IMG/VR virus record: IMGVR_UViG_3300009001_000031
Span: 1-36,667 of that record
Length of the DNA stretch: 36,667 bases
Strand: one strand, 5' to 3'
Source of the DNA: a virus
The notes beneath the pieces are model-generated. The model was given only the letters and a program-made list of their open reading frames with translations. It did no database searches and was not told the origin of the DNA. The stretch's first letter is position 1. Each line of letters opens with the position of its first letter. This document shows, piece by piece, positions 23,801-31,527 of the stretch. Made by a program: the position numbers and the translations under genes.

Positions 23801-26665
23801 TGTTAATGTAAATGCATCAGCAGCTAAATCTTTTGTAGGTAATCCTTTAAATTTATATGTACCATCTTCTTTTAACTCCATAAAAGGGTTTAATGTTTCT
23901 TTACCCCATTTACTTCTATAACTTATCCAGTTTTTAGCATCATTGTAAACTATACCTACACTATCCCAGATAGTATCAATTTCATCATATTGTTTAAACA
24001 TGCTTCCCATTGCACGGTTAATCAATCTGTAATCCATTAATTGAACTGCGTTATCAGCCATTTCTGATATTAAATGAGCAGAAGGTACAATAATATTTAT
24101 TTCTTGACCTCTATAATCTACAGTTTTAAATTTTTCCAATCCTTCTCCACCCATAGCATTAAAAGGCATATCTTCGCCCATCTCATCAATAAACATTTTA
24201 AAACGTTTTTCTTCGTCAGCATATTGTTTTTTCATAGCTTCACCAACAACTTTCCATTGACCACCTTGTTGTTTAACTAAATCAACATCACGCAATCCTT
24301 GCTCGTAAGCAAACTTACGTACTTTTTTATGGTCAAGAAAATCTACATTTAAAAATTCATTAAGAATTGTACTCATTTCTTTTTCTCCATAACCTACAGC
24401 TTGTAAGTGAGAATACAATTGGTCAAAAGCTGCATCTGCATTTCTAAGAGGCATACCCATTTCTGGTACAACAGATAACATTTTTCTTTGTGATGGAGTA
24501 TATCCAGCATTAAAAGTAGAACCAAACCCTAAAAGTTTTTCATATTTTTTATCTGTTACATTTGGTATTTCTTGTATATTTGTTTTTAAATTTTCAAAAG
24601 ATTGATAAATGTTTTCTTTTCTTGGAAGGTATCTTGATAAAGCAAAAGTACCATCAATAACTTTATCATTTTGTGTTAAAGGTTTTATAACTGATAATGT
24701 CTTTTTAAATTTCTTACCAGTTGTAAATGGAGTAATTGAAGCATTTAAACCTTGTCCTAAATAACTTCTAATACTTCTGTATTTAGCATCTTTATTACCT
24801 ATTGTTTGTAATAACTGTCCAGCACCTTTTTTAAGTAAACTATCACTACCACTTAACTTTTCTCCAACTTTAGCTGTATCAATTAATGCTTTGTTTAAAG
24901 CAAATGAGGCAGCTTTAGGCATCATATCTATTTGGTCGAAACTTTTAGTTCCTTGATTTTTAATAGTTACACCTTCATCAAATAACTGACCAAAAGTTTT
25001 TTTAATTTTATTTCTATCAGTTTCTTTAGCTATTTGTTTTACTAAATTACCAGAAGTATTTCTAAAGAAAGGATTACCTTTAATTCTTGCAATATCTTGT
25101 ATGTTTGTTTCTGCTAATGCACTGTATAGTTCCTCCATGTAAGGAGTACTTAAAAACTCATCTTTAGTTTGTTGAAAAAATCTAGGAACACGTCCACCAG
25201 CAATACCATATTCCTTCATTAATTTTTTACTAGCTTTGTAAAGTGAAATAGCTTCTTCGTCAACTTCTTTTAATTTAGCTGTTTTCCAAGAAATTAATGA
25301 TGGTGATATACCTTTACCTGTTAAACCATCAATAGCATTACCAACTTTATCAATAACTTCGTTTCTAATACCACCTGGATTTAAATTAATCTTTTTACCA
25401 GTTCTTACTATTTGACCTGCTTCTTCAGCTTCAAGTAGTTTGTTAACTCTACGTAAGTTTTTAAATTGATTGCTAATACCTCTAGTACCTTTACCTGCAA
25501 CAATTTCTGGTACAGCTTTATAAACAAAGTCTATTTTTCCAGAAAGTTTGTTAAATGCATCTGTGCCTGGTGCATGAATATAAGATGCTTGATATCTACC
25601 AGGTGAATAAGGAAGTAACTGTTCGTATGATTCTTCATTACGCATAAGGTCATCTGTGTTATAAACAAAGCTTTTGTTTCTTCTACCAGCATAAAAGTTA
25701 ATTTGATTTGGTTTTTCTAAACTTAAATAGTTTATTTCTCCACTTTCTTCTAAAGGTGCTAATGGTCTACCAATATGCTTATAGATAAGGTCAACTGCTT
25801 GTTGGTCGTTATATCCATAAATTTTTGTAAGGTCTTGATAATGTGGCATTTTTCTTGCATCAATAGTTTCAAATGTAAACCAATTATCTCTGTTGTAATT
25901 TAATGGTTTACCTGCTTGTGCTTCACGAATCATAGCATTAAGTATTGGCTCACCTGCTTTATCTTTAGCTTCACTAATAATATCTATTGTTTTTTGTATA
26001 TCATCTTTCCAATTAGTATCAATACCTAAATTTGGAACATCTGCACCACTAATATCTATTTTAATATTTTTAGCAGCTTGGTCTGGTGACATACCGTCTA
26101 TTAAGAATTTGTCGTATGCAGCAAGTGCTTGTATGTATTTCCAAGCTCTACCTGCAGCTGGACTATCTGGATTTTGCATATTAACAATATTTCCATCTTT
26201 ATCTGTGCCTTTTACAATAGGTCCAGCATAAGAAGGGTCTGGTAACGGATTCCAAATAGATGCATTCTCTGCTGCCCAATCTAAACCTGCAGCAAACCAT
26301 ACACCATATTGAACATCACCTTTAGCACCGTTTAAAGAAGTCATGCGCATGTCGTCATGGTAATCTTGTGATTGATACTTTTGATTTATTTGTTCCCAAA
26401 TTTCTGCTTCTTTTTTAACAGACTGTTCATAAATAGAAGATTGTAGTTCTTGTACATCTGAATCTTCAGCAGTTTTACCTAGTTGTGTTAATCCAACAAT
26501 TGTTGATTTAGGTAAGTTATCTAACTCTACAACGTTTCTTGTTAAAGCATTAGCAAAATCAGGATTGTCGTTAAACATTTGCACATTGTCTTTAAACAGT
26601 TTATTCTGTTTTTCTTTGAGTGTTAGAAATTCTTCCTCAAATATCGGGTCAGGAAATATAATCAT
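20879..26665 (-). CDS. Giant virion protein (1928 aa), probably internal/ejected
   Basis: At 5.8 kb this is the largest gene. The product is mostly helical and hydrophilic with low Cys. Around residues 955-1000 is a distinctive segment, FKPAVLLRAAFFTRVFLEEQ then MRFVAGHMDGFF, and near residues 1720-1790 another, SYYLLPDNPADERSFSQLYQ then DTIGYYRYAAF. Both recall very large proteins of short-tailed and actinobacterial phages. No peptidase, lytic or polymerase signature was found by eye, so an N4-type virion RNA polymerase is not supported. It lies two genes downstream of the portal, where T7-like internal core proteins or N4-like giants would be functional analogues: injected with DNA to build a channel. 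Confidence 0.65.
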   Translation of the reverse strand: MIIFPDPIFEEEFLTLKEKQNKLFKDNVQMFNDNPDFANALTRNVVELDNLPKSTIVGLTQLGKTAEDSDVQELQSSIYEQSVKKEAEIWEQINQKYQSQDYHDDMRMTSLNGAKGDVQYGVWFAAGLDWAAENASIWNPLPDPSYAGPIVKGTDKDGNIVNMQNPDSPAAGRAWKYIQALAAYDKFLIDGMSPDQAAKNIKIDISGADVPNLGIDTNWKDDIQKTIDIISEAKDKAGEPILNAMIREAQAGKPLNYNRDNWFTFETIDARKMPHYQDLTKIYGYNDQQAVDLIYKHIGRPLAPLEESGEINYLSLEKPNQINFYAGRRNKSFVYNTDDLMRNEESYEQLLPYSPGRYQASYIHAPGTDAFNKLSGKIDFVYKAVPEIVAGKGTRGISNQFKNLRRVNKLLEAEEAGQIVRTGKKINLNPGGIRNEVIDKVGNAIDGLTGKGISPSLISWKTAKLKEVDEEAISLYKASKKLMKEYGIAGGRVPRFFQQTKDEFLSTPYMEELYSALAETNIQDIARIKGNPFFRNTSGNLVKQIAKETDRNKIKKTFGQLFDEGVTIKNQGTKSFDQIDMMPKAASFALNKALIDTAKVGEKLSGSDSLLKKGAGQLLQTIGNKDAKYRSIRSYLGQGLNASITPFTTGKKFKKTLSVIKPLTQNDKVIDGTFALSRYLPRKENIYQSFENLKTNIQEIPNVTDKKYEKLLGFGSTFNAGYTPSQRKMLSVVPEMGMPLRNADAAFDQLYSHLQAVGYGEKEMSTILNEFLNVDFLDHKKVRKFAYEQGLRDVDLVKQQGGQWKVVGEAMKKQYADEEKRFKMFIDEMGEDMPFNAMGGEGLEKFKTVDYRGQEINIIVPSAHLISEMADNAVQLMDYRLINRAMGSMFKQYDEIDTIWDSVGIVYNDAKNWISYRSKWGKETLNPFMELKEDGTYKFKGLPTKDLAADAFTLTLDFYNRNLFKPAVLLRAAFFTRVFLEEQMRFVAGHMDGFFNHPFHYIQWVTTGPQKSRLGKGLQKLVRKEGTEISDTNKLFDSFEYLNATQQSFSLAGLQGRSSLRNKAVKYVAKKKSQLSPYEYAEAVGFELLLLRNDDIANKVAQFGYGSDELMEWIFSKEGALAREKLVDMGGSRFSKLTNDMDFIDQYLQSIEARIRIKTGQFIKKGDEVFYDDKTKTYRYNIDKAYTGNQGLRDAIFADEIRDFDNIGGIKIGDDLRKPLKKNQERDFYKMIQTYIDPDGGDMDLGYVKLSEDLVKRKDMKFLARVEDRMDTAVNYLFQHLMTKPNAYLSRSVAFNQFRYAWILDNFKNFDGRVRKQFIDEAVQLGVPKKIVQEMRGFSKLPAGSVTDFKVADVNARAYGLSGTKALLYDTSKRHMLSDVTRNIFPFPEVWFELATTWGKLLGNNPYLLRKGQVAVRGARGSGALGFNGEGFFAPDPANEDADLYIAPFGGYLGNLIYGSDSKTKVVGKSYVTGINLLGQGFVPGPNPYVAFALNKVLPENGIGVEVRETIFGEFTPNESFIKQVFPTSPWLKKLFAGLGGFKNEFIGDENASDIYKSELEAMRASSTIDIYRYGKITGEEQRLFKKGDLDKYLRKIYGGPFNPDNVDAADIDKAFLEYSKRKANVLFLVRAAVQFAGPTGIKPVYYTEDKDGKLWGVQVLAEEYRKIRDDLDGDDVQAAEKFISEFGMEHGWLTSGKSISKEGRRFTTARTQEWADKNKDVLEQYTLSSYYLLPDNPADERSFSQLYQDSVMLTPDEYKRSVNDTIGYYRYAAFSKKVEESELNTNEKVILKRLVRNSLIQDLPGFQSQQYGLTTAVKAKEILAEMKDTWLNPNSFAAGTEAGKGFIEMWDVWSQLEAQSMIYSDTNNPDWWLSSEKDEARIMRVMAHQVALEVSKKYPDFYYVWMGVMLRLFRDDTEALQFSNVGK

Positions 26666-27093
26666 TAATTGCCTGAATTAAGTAACTCTGCAATTGCAGG
26701 ATGAGGATTTACTTGATACAGAGCAGCTAATAATACATTTACACTAGGTACTTCTTCTATTGGCATACTTCCCATACCTATTGGTACACCTTCTGTTATT
26801 GGTTCGTTAGGTCTCTCAGTCCCTGCAAAAACATCTGGTCGCATAGGTGTTGTAGGTATTTGACCTCCCATAGATGGTCCACTTTGTGCAGGTAACGGTG
26901 CAGCAGCTTGTTGAGCTGATAAAAATGATTGTTCACCATATCCAACTCCAGGTATTCTTCTTATAGGTTGTGTAGAACTTCCAGGTCCACCATCTGTTCT
27001 ATTTTTACTTGCACCTGCTCCAGGTCCTGCTGCTGGTACTGGTGCTGGTTTTGCTGGTTGTCTATAACCGCCTCTAGTACGATTCTTTGCCAT
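26665..27093 (-). CDS. Pro/Gly-rich small protein of actinophage type (142 aa)
   Basis: A low-complexity N-terminal half (PAKPAPVPAAGPGAGASKNR), then TDGGPGSSTQPIRRIPGVGY with YGEQSFLSAQQAAAPLP, then TERPNEPITEGVPIGMG, and a short helical end (VNVLLAALYQVNPHPAIAEL). The order R-T-D-G-G, Q-P-I-R, Y-G-E, R-P-N-E-P-I-T-E-G is one I recall from small proteins encoded between portal and internal-protein genes in actinobacterial phages. It is probably disordered and may be a minor virion or assembly factor. It is read into the giant gene with a one-base overlap. Confidence 0.65.
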   Translation of the reverse strand: MAKNRTRGGYRQPAKPAPVPAAGPGAGASKNRTDGGPGSSTQPIRRIPGVGYGEQSFLSAQQAAAPLPAQSGPSMGGQIPTTPMRPDVFAGTERPNEPITEGVPIGMGSMPIEEVPSVNVLLAALYQVNPHPAIAELLNSGN

Positions 27094-27238
27094 TATAAAA
27101 TTCCTTTGTTATCAATATAATAATACCTTTTTGTGGAGTTATAATTTCAGTTACATTTTCTGACAGTATATCTAATTCGTCAGTTACACCGTATTCTTGA
27201 TAAATCATATCCCAAAATTCATTCTCTACAAAATCCAT
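27074..27238 (-). CDS. Small acidic protein (54 aa)
   Basis: A short frame starting MDFVENEFWDMIYQEYGVTD and ending FYNGKESY. It begins at the portal stop (TAATG overlap) and ends 20 bases inside the next gene, filling the only gap between portal and the 142-residue gene. Acidic N-terminal helix followed by a beta-like hydrophobic stretch (GIIILITKEF). Function unknown. Confidence 0.6.
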   Translation of the reverse strand: MDFVENEFWDMIYQEYGVTDELDILSENVTEIITPQKGIIILITKEFYNGKESY

Positions 27239-29022
27239 TACATTCCAAATGCTTGAGCTAATGAAGGTGGTTGTCCACCTTGCATCTGTGCCATCTGCTG
27301 TTGTTGTATCATAGCCATTTGCTCAGGTGTCATCTGTGGCTCTTCAGGAGTGTAAAACTGTCTTAAAATATCAAGTACATTACCTGGATTTTCATATATA
27401 GCTATTGCAGCCATTGTTGCTTGCATATCACCCTGTGCTGACCTAGCAAGTATTGAATCATATAAAACAGTTTCTGCTTTATTTTTTCTAATACGTTCTT
27501 GTACCTTAGCTACATTTTCAAGACCATCAATATTATCTTGTAATGTTTCTATATCTATAACACCAGCTTGTAGTAACTGTAAACCAGTAACAATTTTTTG
27601 TGGCTCATCAAATCCTGCCATAACACCATAGATACGTCTTGTTCTATAATCTCCACCAATATCTACTAATGGTTGATAGTTTTCAGAAAATGCAGTACCG
27701 TTTAAATAACCTGCTATAGGTTTTTTAGTAATACCTGTTTGATAAGACATGATTGTATCCATCTCTAATCTTTTTGCATCCATCTCTGTTAAACCAACTT
27801 TAATTAATTCTCTATATTCATTAATCATTAATGACATTGTTGAGTTAAGTTCTGATAATCCTGCACCAGTAACAAAAGAGTTAGGTGACTGTGAGTCATC
27901 AGTAACTGGATAACCACCTACCATACGTAGTTGTCTTTCTAATCTATCGACTTGTTGGAACAACTGATACGGCATATTGTTTTGTGGTTTAGAAACTTGT
28001 GTACCTGGTGACAAATAGTTTACTGCAAATCTACCTTTTCGGTATTGTCCGCTCTCTATCTCACCTGATATGTTAGTTTCTGTAAAAACACTATCTTCCA
28101 TAGCTATTGCTGACATAATGTTTATTTTTGCCATCATAGCCATTAAACCTATTACGTGGTCATACTGACCTTTAAGTTGGTCAAAAGATACACGCTTAAC
28201 AAATACAAATGGAGGTGTGCTTAATGTATTAGGTATAAAATCTAATATTAAGTTTCTTTCAGGGAATATAATGTATGTTCCACCTTGGTCATAATACTCA
28301 ATAATCCTTACACCTTGAGAAGTATTATCCTCCCATTGTTGTTCACGATTAGTGTCATATGACATAAATGGTGTTGCATAGTCCTGATACTCTTGACCTG
28401 TATCATCTTCGTCATCTTGTTTTAAAATCTCTTTAGCAAACTCTGGATAGATTTGAGCTAGTTTATATCTAGGTACTCTACGTACAACAGCTAACTCTCT
28501 TGGTTTTTGGTCAGGTCCAAAGTTTCCTGGAAATGTATCATAAGGGTCTCTTAGTTCTGCTGATGGATAGTAATAACCGTTAGCATCTCTTTTTGTTGAA
28601 ATAACCCATGCACAGAAACCATAACCTGGTAACCACCTAGCAGCTTGTGCTAACTGTAAGTTAAGGTTTTGTTTTTCATCATAGCTAGTAACAATACGTT
28701 CTAGTTTTTCTGCACGATTTTTTGCTCTAGCAGAATCTACTTCATTAGGTACATCTACTCTTACTTGAGGTACACCTGAAATCTTTTGTGCAAGTCGGTC
28801 AATACCAGACTGCAACATGTTAGGAGCTGGTAATAAATCAGCATCTGAGGTTTCCATTGTGTCACCTAGTAATGCTTTAATACCATCAGGTCCACCATTT
28901 AAAATAGCTTTAATTCTAGATTTACTAACTTGTCTATCTTGTACGTTTTTACCAGATGTTAAGTTAGCAGCATTAGCTATAACTTCTTTATAATTTTTTA
29001 CATCTATGTTTTCTATTCCCAT
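27238..29022 (-). CDS. Portal protein
   Basis: 594 residues, in the normal size range for podovirus-type portals. It is encoded directly after the terminase with a ten-base overlap. Helical N-terminal region with GLxxN-like packing (MLQSGIDRLAQKISGVPQVR), then a clip/wing pattern including YGFCAWVISTKRD, ELRDPYDTFPGNFGPDQKPR and AVVRRVPRYKLAQIYPEF, a stem region (SAIAMEDSVFTETNI, then YPVTDDSQSPNSFVTGAGLS) and a Gln/Met-rich C-terminal tail (MAMIQQQQMAQMQGG). The portal is the twelve-fold DNA channel at one capsid vertex and docks the terminase and the adaptor. Family-level assignment rests on this pattern and gene order. Confidence 0.85.
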   Translation of the reverse strand: MGIENIDVKNYKEVIANAANLTSGKNVQDRQVSKSRIKAILNGGPDGIKALLGDTMETSDADLLPAPNMLQSGIDRLAQKISGVPQVRVDVPNEVDSARAKNRAEKLERIVTSYDEKQNLNLQLAQAARWLPGYGFCAWVISTKRDANGYYYPSAELRDPYDTFPGNFGPDQKPRELAVVRRVPRYKLAQIYPEFAKEILKQDDEDDTGQEYQDYATPFMSYDTNREQQWEDNTSQGVRIIEYYDQGGTYIIFPERNLILDFIPNTLSTPPFVFVKRVSFDQLKGQYDHVIGLMAMMAKINIMSAIAMEDSVFTETNISGEIESGQYRKGRFAVNYLSPGTQVSKPQNNMPYQLFQQVDRLERQLRMVGGYPVTDDSQSPNSFVTGAGLSELNSTMSLMINEYRELIKVGLTEMDAKRLEMDTIMSYQTGITKKPIAGYLNGTAFSENYQPLVDIGGDYRTRRIYGVMAGFDEPQKIVTGLQLLQAGVIDIETLQDNIDGLENVAKVQERIRKNKAETVLYDSILARSAQGDMQATMAAIAIYENPGNVLDILRQFYTPEEPQMTPEQMAMIQQQQMAQMQGGQPPSLAQAFGM

Positions 29023-30935
29023 GGTGCGTTGTTCATCTCCGTCATTTTGTACTCTCCATAACTAGGATTATAGTCTAAACCCATGTCCGCAGTATGCTCT
29101 TTTTGCATACGTCTAAAAACTTTCATAGGAAACCAACTAGCCATAACTATATCAGTTTTTTCCTTATTTCGCTTTGAAACAGGTTTACCATCAAAGTATA
29201 ACAGTTGTTGCCTATATTGCTGTACTTTTGCATTTGACACACCATCACCGACAGGTAAGTGTATACGTCTATCTTCAAATAAGTCTGCCATAGCACCTAC
29301 ACCATACAATGGGTCATGTTTGTTTTTACCTGTAAGATGTCCCTGTATAGTAATACCAGTACGTAAAGTAAATTCTTTTATACTTGCATCTTGTCTAATT
29401 GCAGACTGAAAACCGTTTTCCTCTACTATCCAATGTCTACAATCGTACTCGTGTAACCATACAGCTATTTGGTCAAGTGCAGCTCTGATACCTCCACCTT
29501 TTTTATTTTCTAAATCAACTAGGTATAACTCACCTTTGTATTGGTCTATACCCCAAAGTACTGCAGCTTGATAACCAGATGATGCAGGGTCAAGTCCAGC
29601 AACTAAATGTAAGTTCTGATACATCTGCCCCATAACTAAATCTGGTCGCATACATTGGTCAATAATGTTCATAGTAAATATTTGTGTACCTTCTATGTAT
29701 GCTTGGTTGTAATACACCATCTCGAATGTCTGTCTACCACCTGTAGATTCAGCAGAGTGCAACCTAGACATTAACCATTTGTAAGAACGTTTACTTGCCC
29801 ATAACATACAGTCTGTGTGATTTTCTTCTTCATGTTCTGGTATTGCACAATCTATAGCGTGTGCTGTTTCTACAATACTGGTAAAGTTATCTGCAGCTAG
29901 TAAATGATTATATAAATCATCAGGGTGCTGTCTTGAACCAATTACAACTACAGCTGTATGTTCCTCTTTACGACTAGATAATGTTGTAGTCCACCATTGT
30001 CTAGTACTTTCCCTAGCACCTGGTTGTTGTGTAGTTTGGTGGTCCTCAATGTCGTCAGCAATAATAATATCGCAGTCACGAGATAAAATCTTTCCACCTT
30101 TACCTACAGCTACCATTGTTGGTGATTTAATACCTGCAACAGTACGTGTACCTACAGTAAATTGATTCTGTGACCAGTTTTTACCTGACCTGTTATCTGG
30201 CTTAAAAGATGCACCTGGTGGACAAAAGTCCTCTCTAAGTTCTTCATTAGTATCTAGTACGTCAAGTACAGCAGATAATGCGTTTTTAGCTATATCTTCG
30301 TTTCCACCTACCCACATAATACGTGTATTGGGGTTCTTGCATATTTGATATACAGCAAAATGTATTAACAGTTCAGTCTTTCCATGTCGAGGGGGTGACA
30401 GTATTAATAACTCTTTACCGTTTTCTATACTATCAATAATGTTATTTATCCAGTTTATATGGAATGGAGCGGTTTCATACTTCTTACCTAGCTCGGTTCG
30501 AAAATAGCGTTGTCGGAAGTTAGAAAAATTTTCTAATGCACCCTTAGCATCTTCGGAGAGTTCCCAATCTTCTGCAGCTATAGCATTTCTACTGTCTATC
30601 TTGTAGGCAGCGAGCATGCGACTAACGGTAGCTGAAGTGCAACCAAGGAGGGAAGCCGCGTTGGCTACCGTTATGTCGCCTGTTGCAACCTGGTCAGCTA
30701 TTCCCTCACTTACGAAAGCTCGGTAATGCTGTCCTCGCCTAACTGAAGCGTAATCGCCCTCGTCAGACTTACGTTCTATATTAATAGGTTTTTGTTCAGC
30801 TTTCTTGTTATGTCTTGAATCTCTTGCAAACTGTCTCTTTTGGCACTTAGGGGAACAGAATTTACGTTTTTTACCTGTTAATCTTTTCCTACAGCCCTCT
30901 GCTATACAGATTACATTATGTGATGATTCGACCAT
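29013..30935 (-). CDS. terL: Terminase large subunit with N-terminal zinc finger and HTH
   Basis: 640 residues. Residues 10-31 hold a zinc-finger pattern, C10-x4-C15-x11-C27-x3-C31. Residues about 79-113 hold a helix-turn-helix (DITVANAASLLGCTSATVSR). The ATPase follows: Walker A at 180-188 (SPPRHGKTE), Walker B at 289-298 (DIIIADDIED) and a motif III-like VVVIGSRQHPDD at 329-340. The RNase H-like nuclease has Asp449 (GLDPASSG), Glu505/506 (WIVEENGF) and Asp595 (KTDIVMASWF). It pumps DNA into the capsid and cuts it. No separate small subunit gene is seen beside it, so the added N-terminal DNA-binding modules may supply that role. AGGAAG precedes the start, with a promoter upstream. Confidence 0.9.
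   Translation of the reverse strand: MVESSHNVICIAEGCRKRLTGKKRKFCSPKCQKRQFARDSRHNKKAEQKPINIERKSDEGDYASVRRGQHYRAFVSEGIADQVATGDITVANAASLLGCTSATVSRMLAAYKIDSRNAIAAEDWELSEDAKGALENFSNFRQRYFRTELGKKYETAPFHINWINNIIDSIENGKELLILSPPRHGKTELLIHFAVYQICKNPNTRIMWVGGNEDIAKNALSAVLDVLDTNEELREDFCPPGASFKPDNRSGKNWSQNQFTVGTRTVAGIKSPTMVAVGKGGKILSRDCDIIIADDIEDHQTTQQPGARESTRQWWTTTLSSRKEEHTAVVVIGSRQHPDDLYNHLLAADNFTSIVETAHAIDCAIPEHEEENHTDCMLWASKRSYKWLMSRLHSAESTGGRQTFEMVYYNQAYIEGTQIFTMNIIDQCMRPDLVMGQMYQNLHLVAGLDPASSGYQAAVLWGIDQYKGELYLVDLENKKGGGIRAALDQIAVWLHEYDCRHWIVEENGFQSAIRQDASIKEFTLRTGITIQGHLTGKNKHDPLYGVGAMADLFEDRRIHLPVGDGVSNAKVQQYRQQLLYFDGKPVSKRNKEKTDIVMASWFPMKVFRRMQKEHTADMGLDYNPSYGEYKMTEMNNAPWE
30623..30673. repeat. 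Ten-base inverted repeat inside the terminase HTH coding segment
   Basis: TAACGGTAGC (30623-30632) and GCTACCGTTA (30664-30673) are perfect inverted copies 31 bases apart. They lie in a segment of clearly higher G+C than the rest of the gene. Packaging sites of many phages lie in or near the DNA-recognition part of the terminase genes, so this could be a pac-type site, but the codons alone may also explain it. Confidence 0.5.
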
Positions 30936-30972
30936 AAAAAACTATCTTCCTGTAGATGTTTGCGTAGTGCTA

Positions 30973-31001
30973 ATTATATGGTATAGTCCTGTTAATTACA
31001 A
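30973..31001 (-). promoter_or_regulatory. Promoter for the terminase/virion genes
   Basis: On the leftward strand TTGTAA (31001-30996) and a perfect TATAAT (30978-30973) are 17 bases apart, a good sigma-70-type match. The start would be near 30966, about 30 bases before the terminase ATG. On the other strand the same DNA holds TTGCGT and TATAGT (30982-30987), a weaker possible rightward promoter, so the site may be divergent. Confidence 0.6.
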
Positions 31002-31047
31002 ACATCAAACACAAGTAATTTGTTACAGGTGAAGTTGCAATCGGGAT

Positions 31048-31165
31048 GCAGAAAGCTGCTGACTGGCGAGACAGTACACTAGAAAGACAAAGGCAGTACC
31101 CAAGGACATTAGAAACTGTTTGATTAGCTTCCAATAACACTAATGCCCGCTCACGTCCAAATGCC
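31048..31165 (+). ncRNA. Candidate structured RNA upstream of the terminase
   Basis: This segment is GC-richer than its surroundings and holds ordered hairpins: GCAG-AAAG-CTGC (31048-31059), ACTG-GCGAGA-CAGT (31062-31075), then a nested set GGCA/TGCC (31092-31095 with 31162-31165), GGAC/GTCC (31104-31107 with 31155-31158) and ATTAG/CTAAT (31108-31112 with 31140-31144). Stems are short and the strand is uncertain. A leftward frame without a start codon also crosses it. Treat as a candidate only. Confidence 0.3.
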
Positions 31166-31244
31166 TTATACTGACTGGGTTTTTACTGTATAAAATTACC
31201 AGAATATATTTCTAGACTTACGTATGTATAGAAGAACATCTAGA

Positions 31245-31273
31245 TTGACATATGTAGGTCATATGACTATACA
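31245..31273 (+). promoter_or_regulatory. Rightward promoter in the control region
   Basis: A perfect TTGACA -35 box (31245-31250), a 17-base spacer and TATACA (31268-31273) as -10 box. The promoter lies on the left arm of the first long palindrome, with a predicted start near 31280, and would drive the early-type genes from 31595. Confidence 0.6.
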
Positions 31274-31360
31274 GATACAGTTATTCATAGCTAGTAGATA
31301 CATAATTATCTGTACAGAGTAAGTCTTCTGTATCTGTATAGACATAAATGTCCTACATAT
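31250..31360. repeat. Long imperfect palindrome 1 (control region)
   Basis: Perfect 14-base arms CTATACAGATACAG (31267-31280) and CTGTATCTGTATAG (31328-31341) are extended outward by CATA/TATG and by ATATGTAGG (31250-31258) with CCTACATAT (31352-31360), about 27 paired positions in all around a 47-base centre. The centre has its own AGATA/TATCT hairpin. It lies in noncoding AT-rich DNA between divergent gene sets. It may be an origin, a regulatory site or an RNA hairpin. Confidence 0.8.
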
Positions 31361-31386
31361 TACTATATATAAATTTAAATACAGAG

Positions 31387-31492
31387 GTATGGTAGTTTAA
31401 TGATGTGCCTTGATACTGTATGTAAGTCATAGATATATATACACCTAGTAATAAGTCCAATAGTGATATCAAGGTACATATTACTACCGTAC
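31387..31492. repeat. Long imperfect palindrome 2 (control region)
   Basis: GTATGGTAGT (31387-31396) pairs with ACTACCGTAC (31483-31492), and GTGCCTTGATA (31405-31415) with TATCAAGGTAC (31467-31477); each has one G-U type difference, which suggests pairing is kept at RNA or cruciform level. The 51-base centre is AT-rich. It begins 26 bases after palindrome 1. A ten-base direct repeat TGTCCTACAT at 31349 and 31519 flanks this palindrome. Confidence 0.8.
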
Positions 31493-31527
31493 ATCTGCTA
31501 TCCCCTTCACCCTCTGATTGTCCTACA

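Noticed and set aside
19595-24280. Antisense open frames over the large virion genes
   Set aside because: They mirror codon bias of the AT-rich leftward genes, have no ribosome sites and encode low-complexity or hydrophobic sequences.
20879-26665. N4-type virion RNA polymerase
   Set aside because: The size is suggestive, but I could not find T7-like polymerase motifs, and the protein is about half the N4 length.
30970-31190. Leftward frame resembling a small terminase or HTH gene (about 68 codons, RERALVLLEANQTVSNV)
   Set aside because: It has no ATG, no ribosome site, no alignment of the helix-turn-helix spacing, and it overlaps the hairpins and the terminase promoter. An open frame of this length is expected by chance. 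A decayed gene remains possible.
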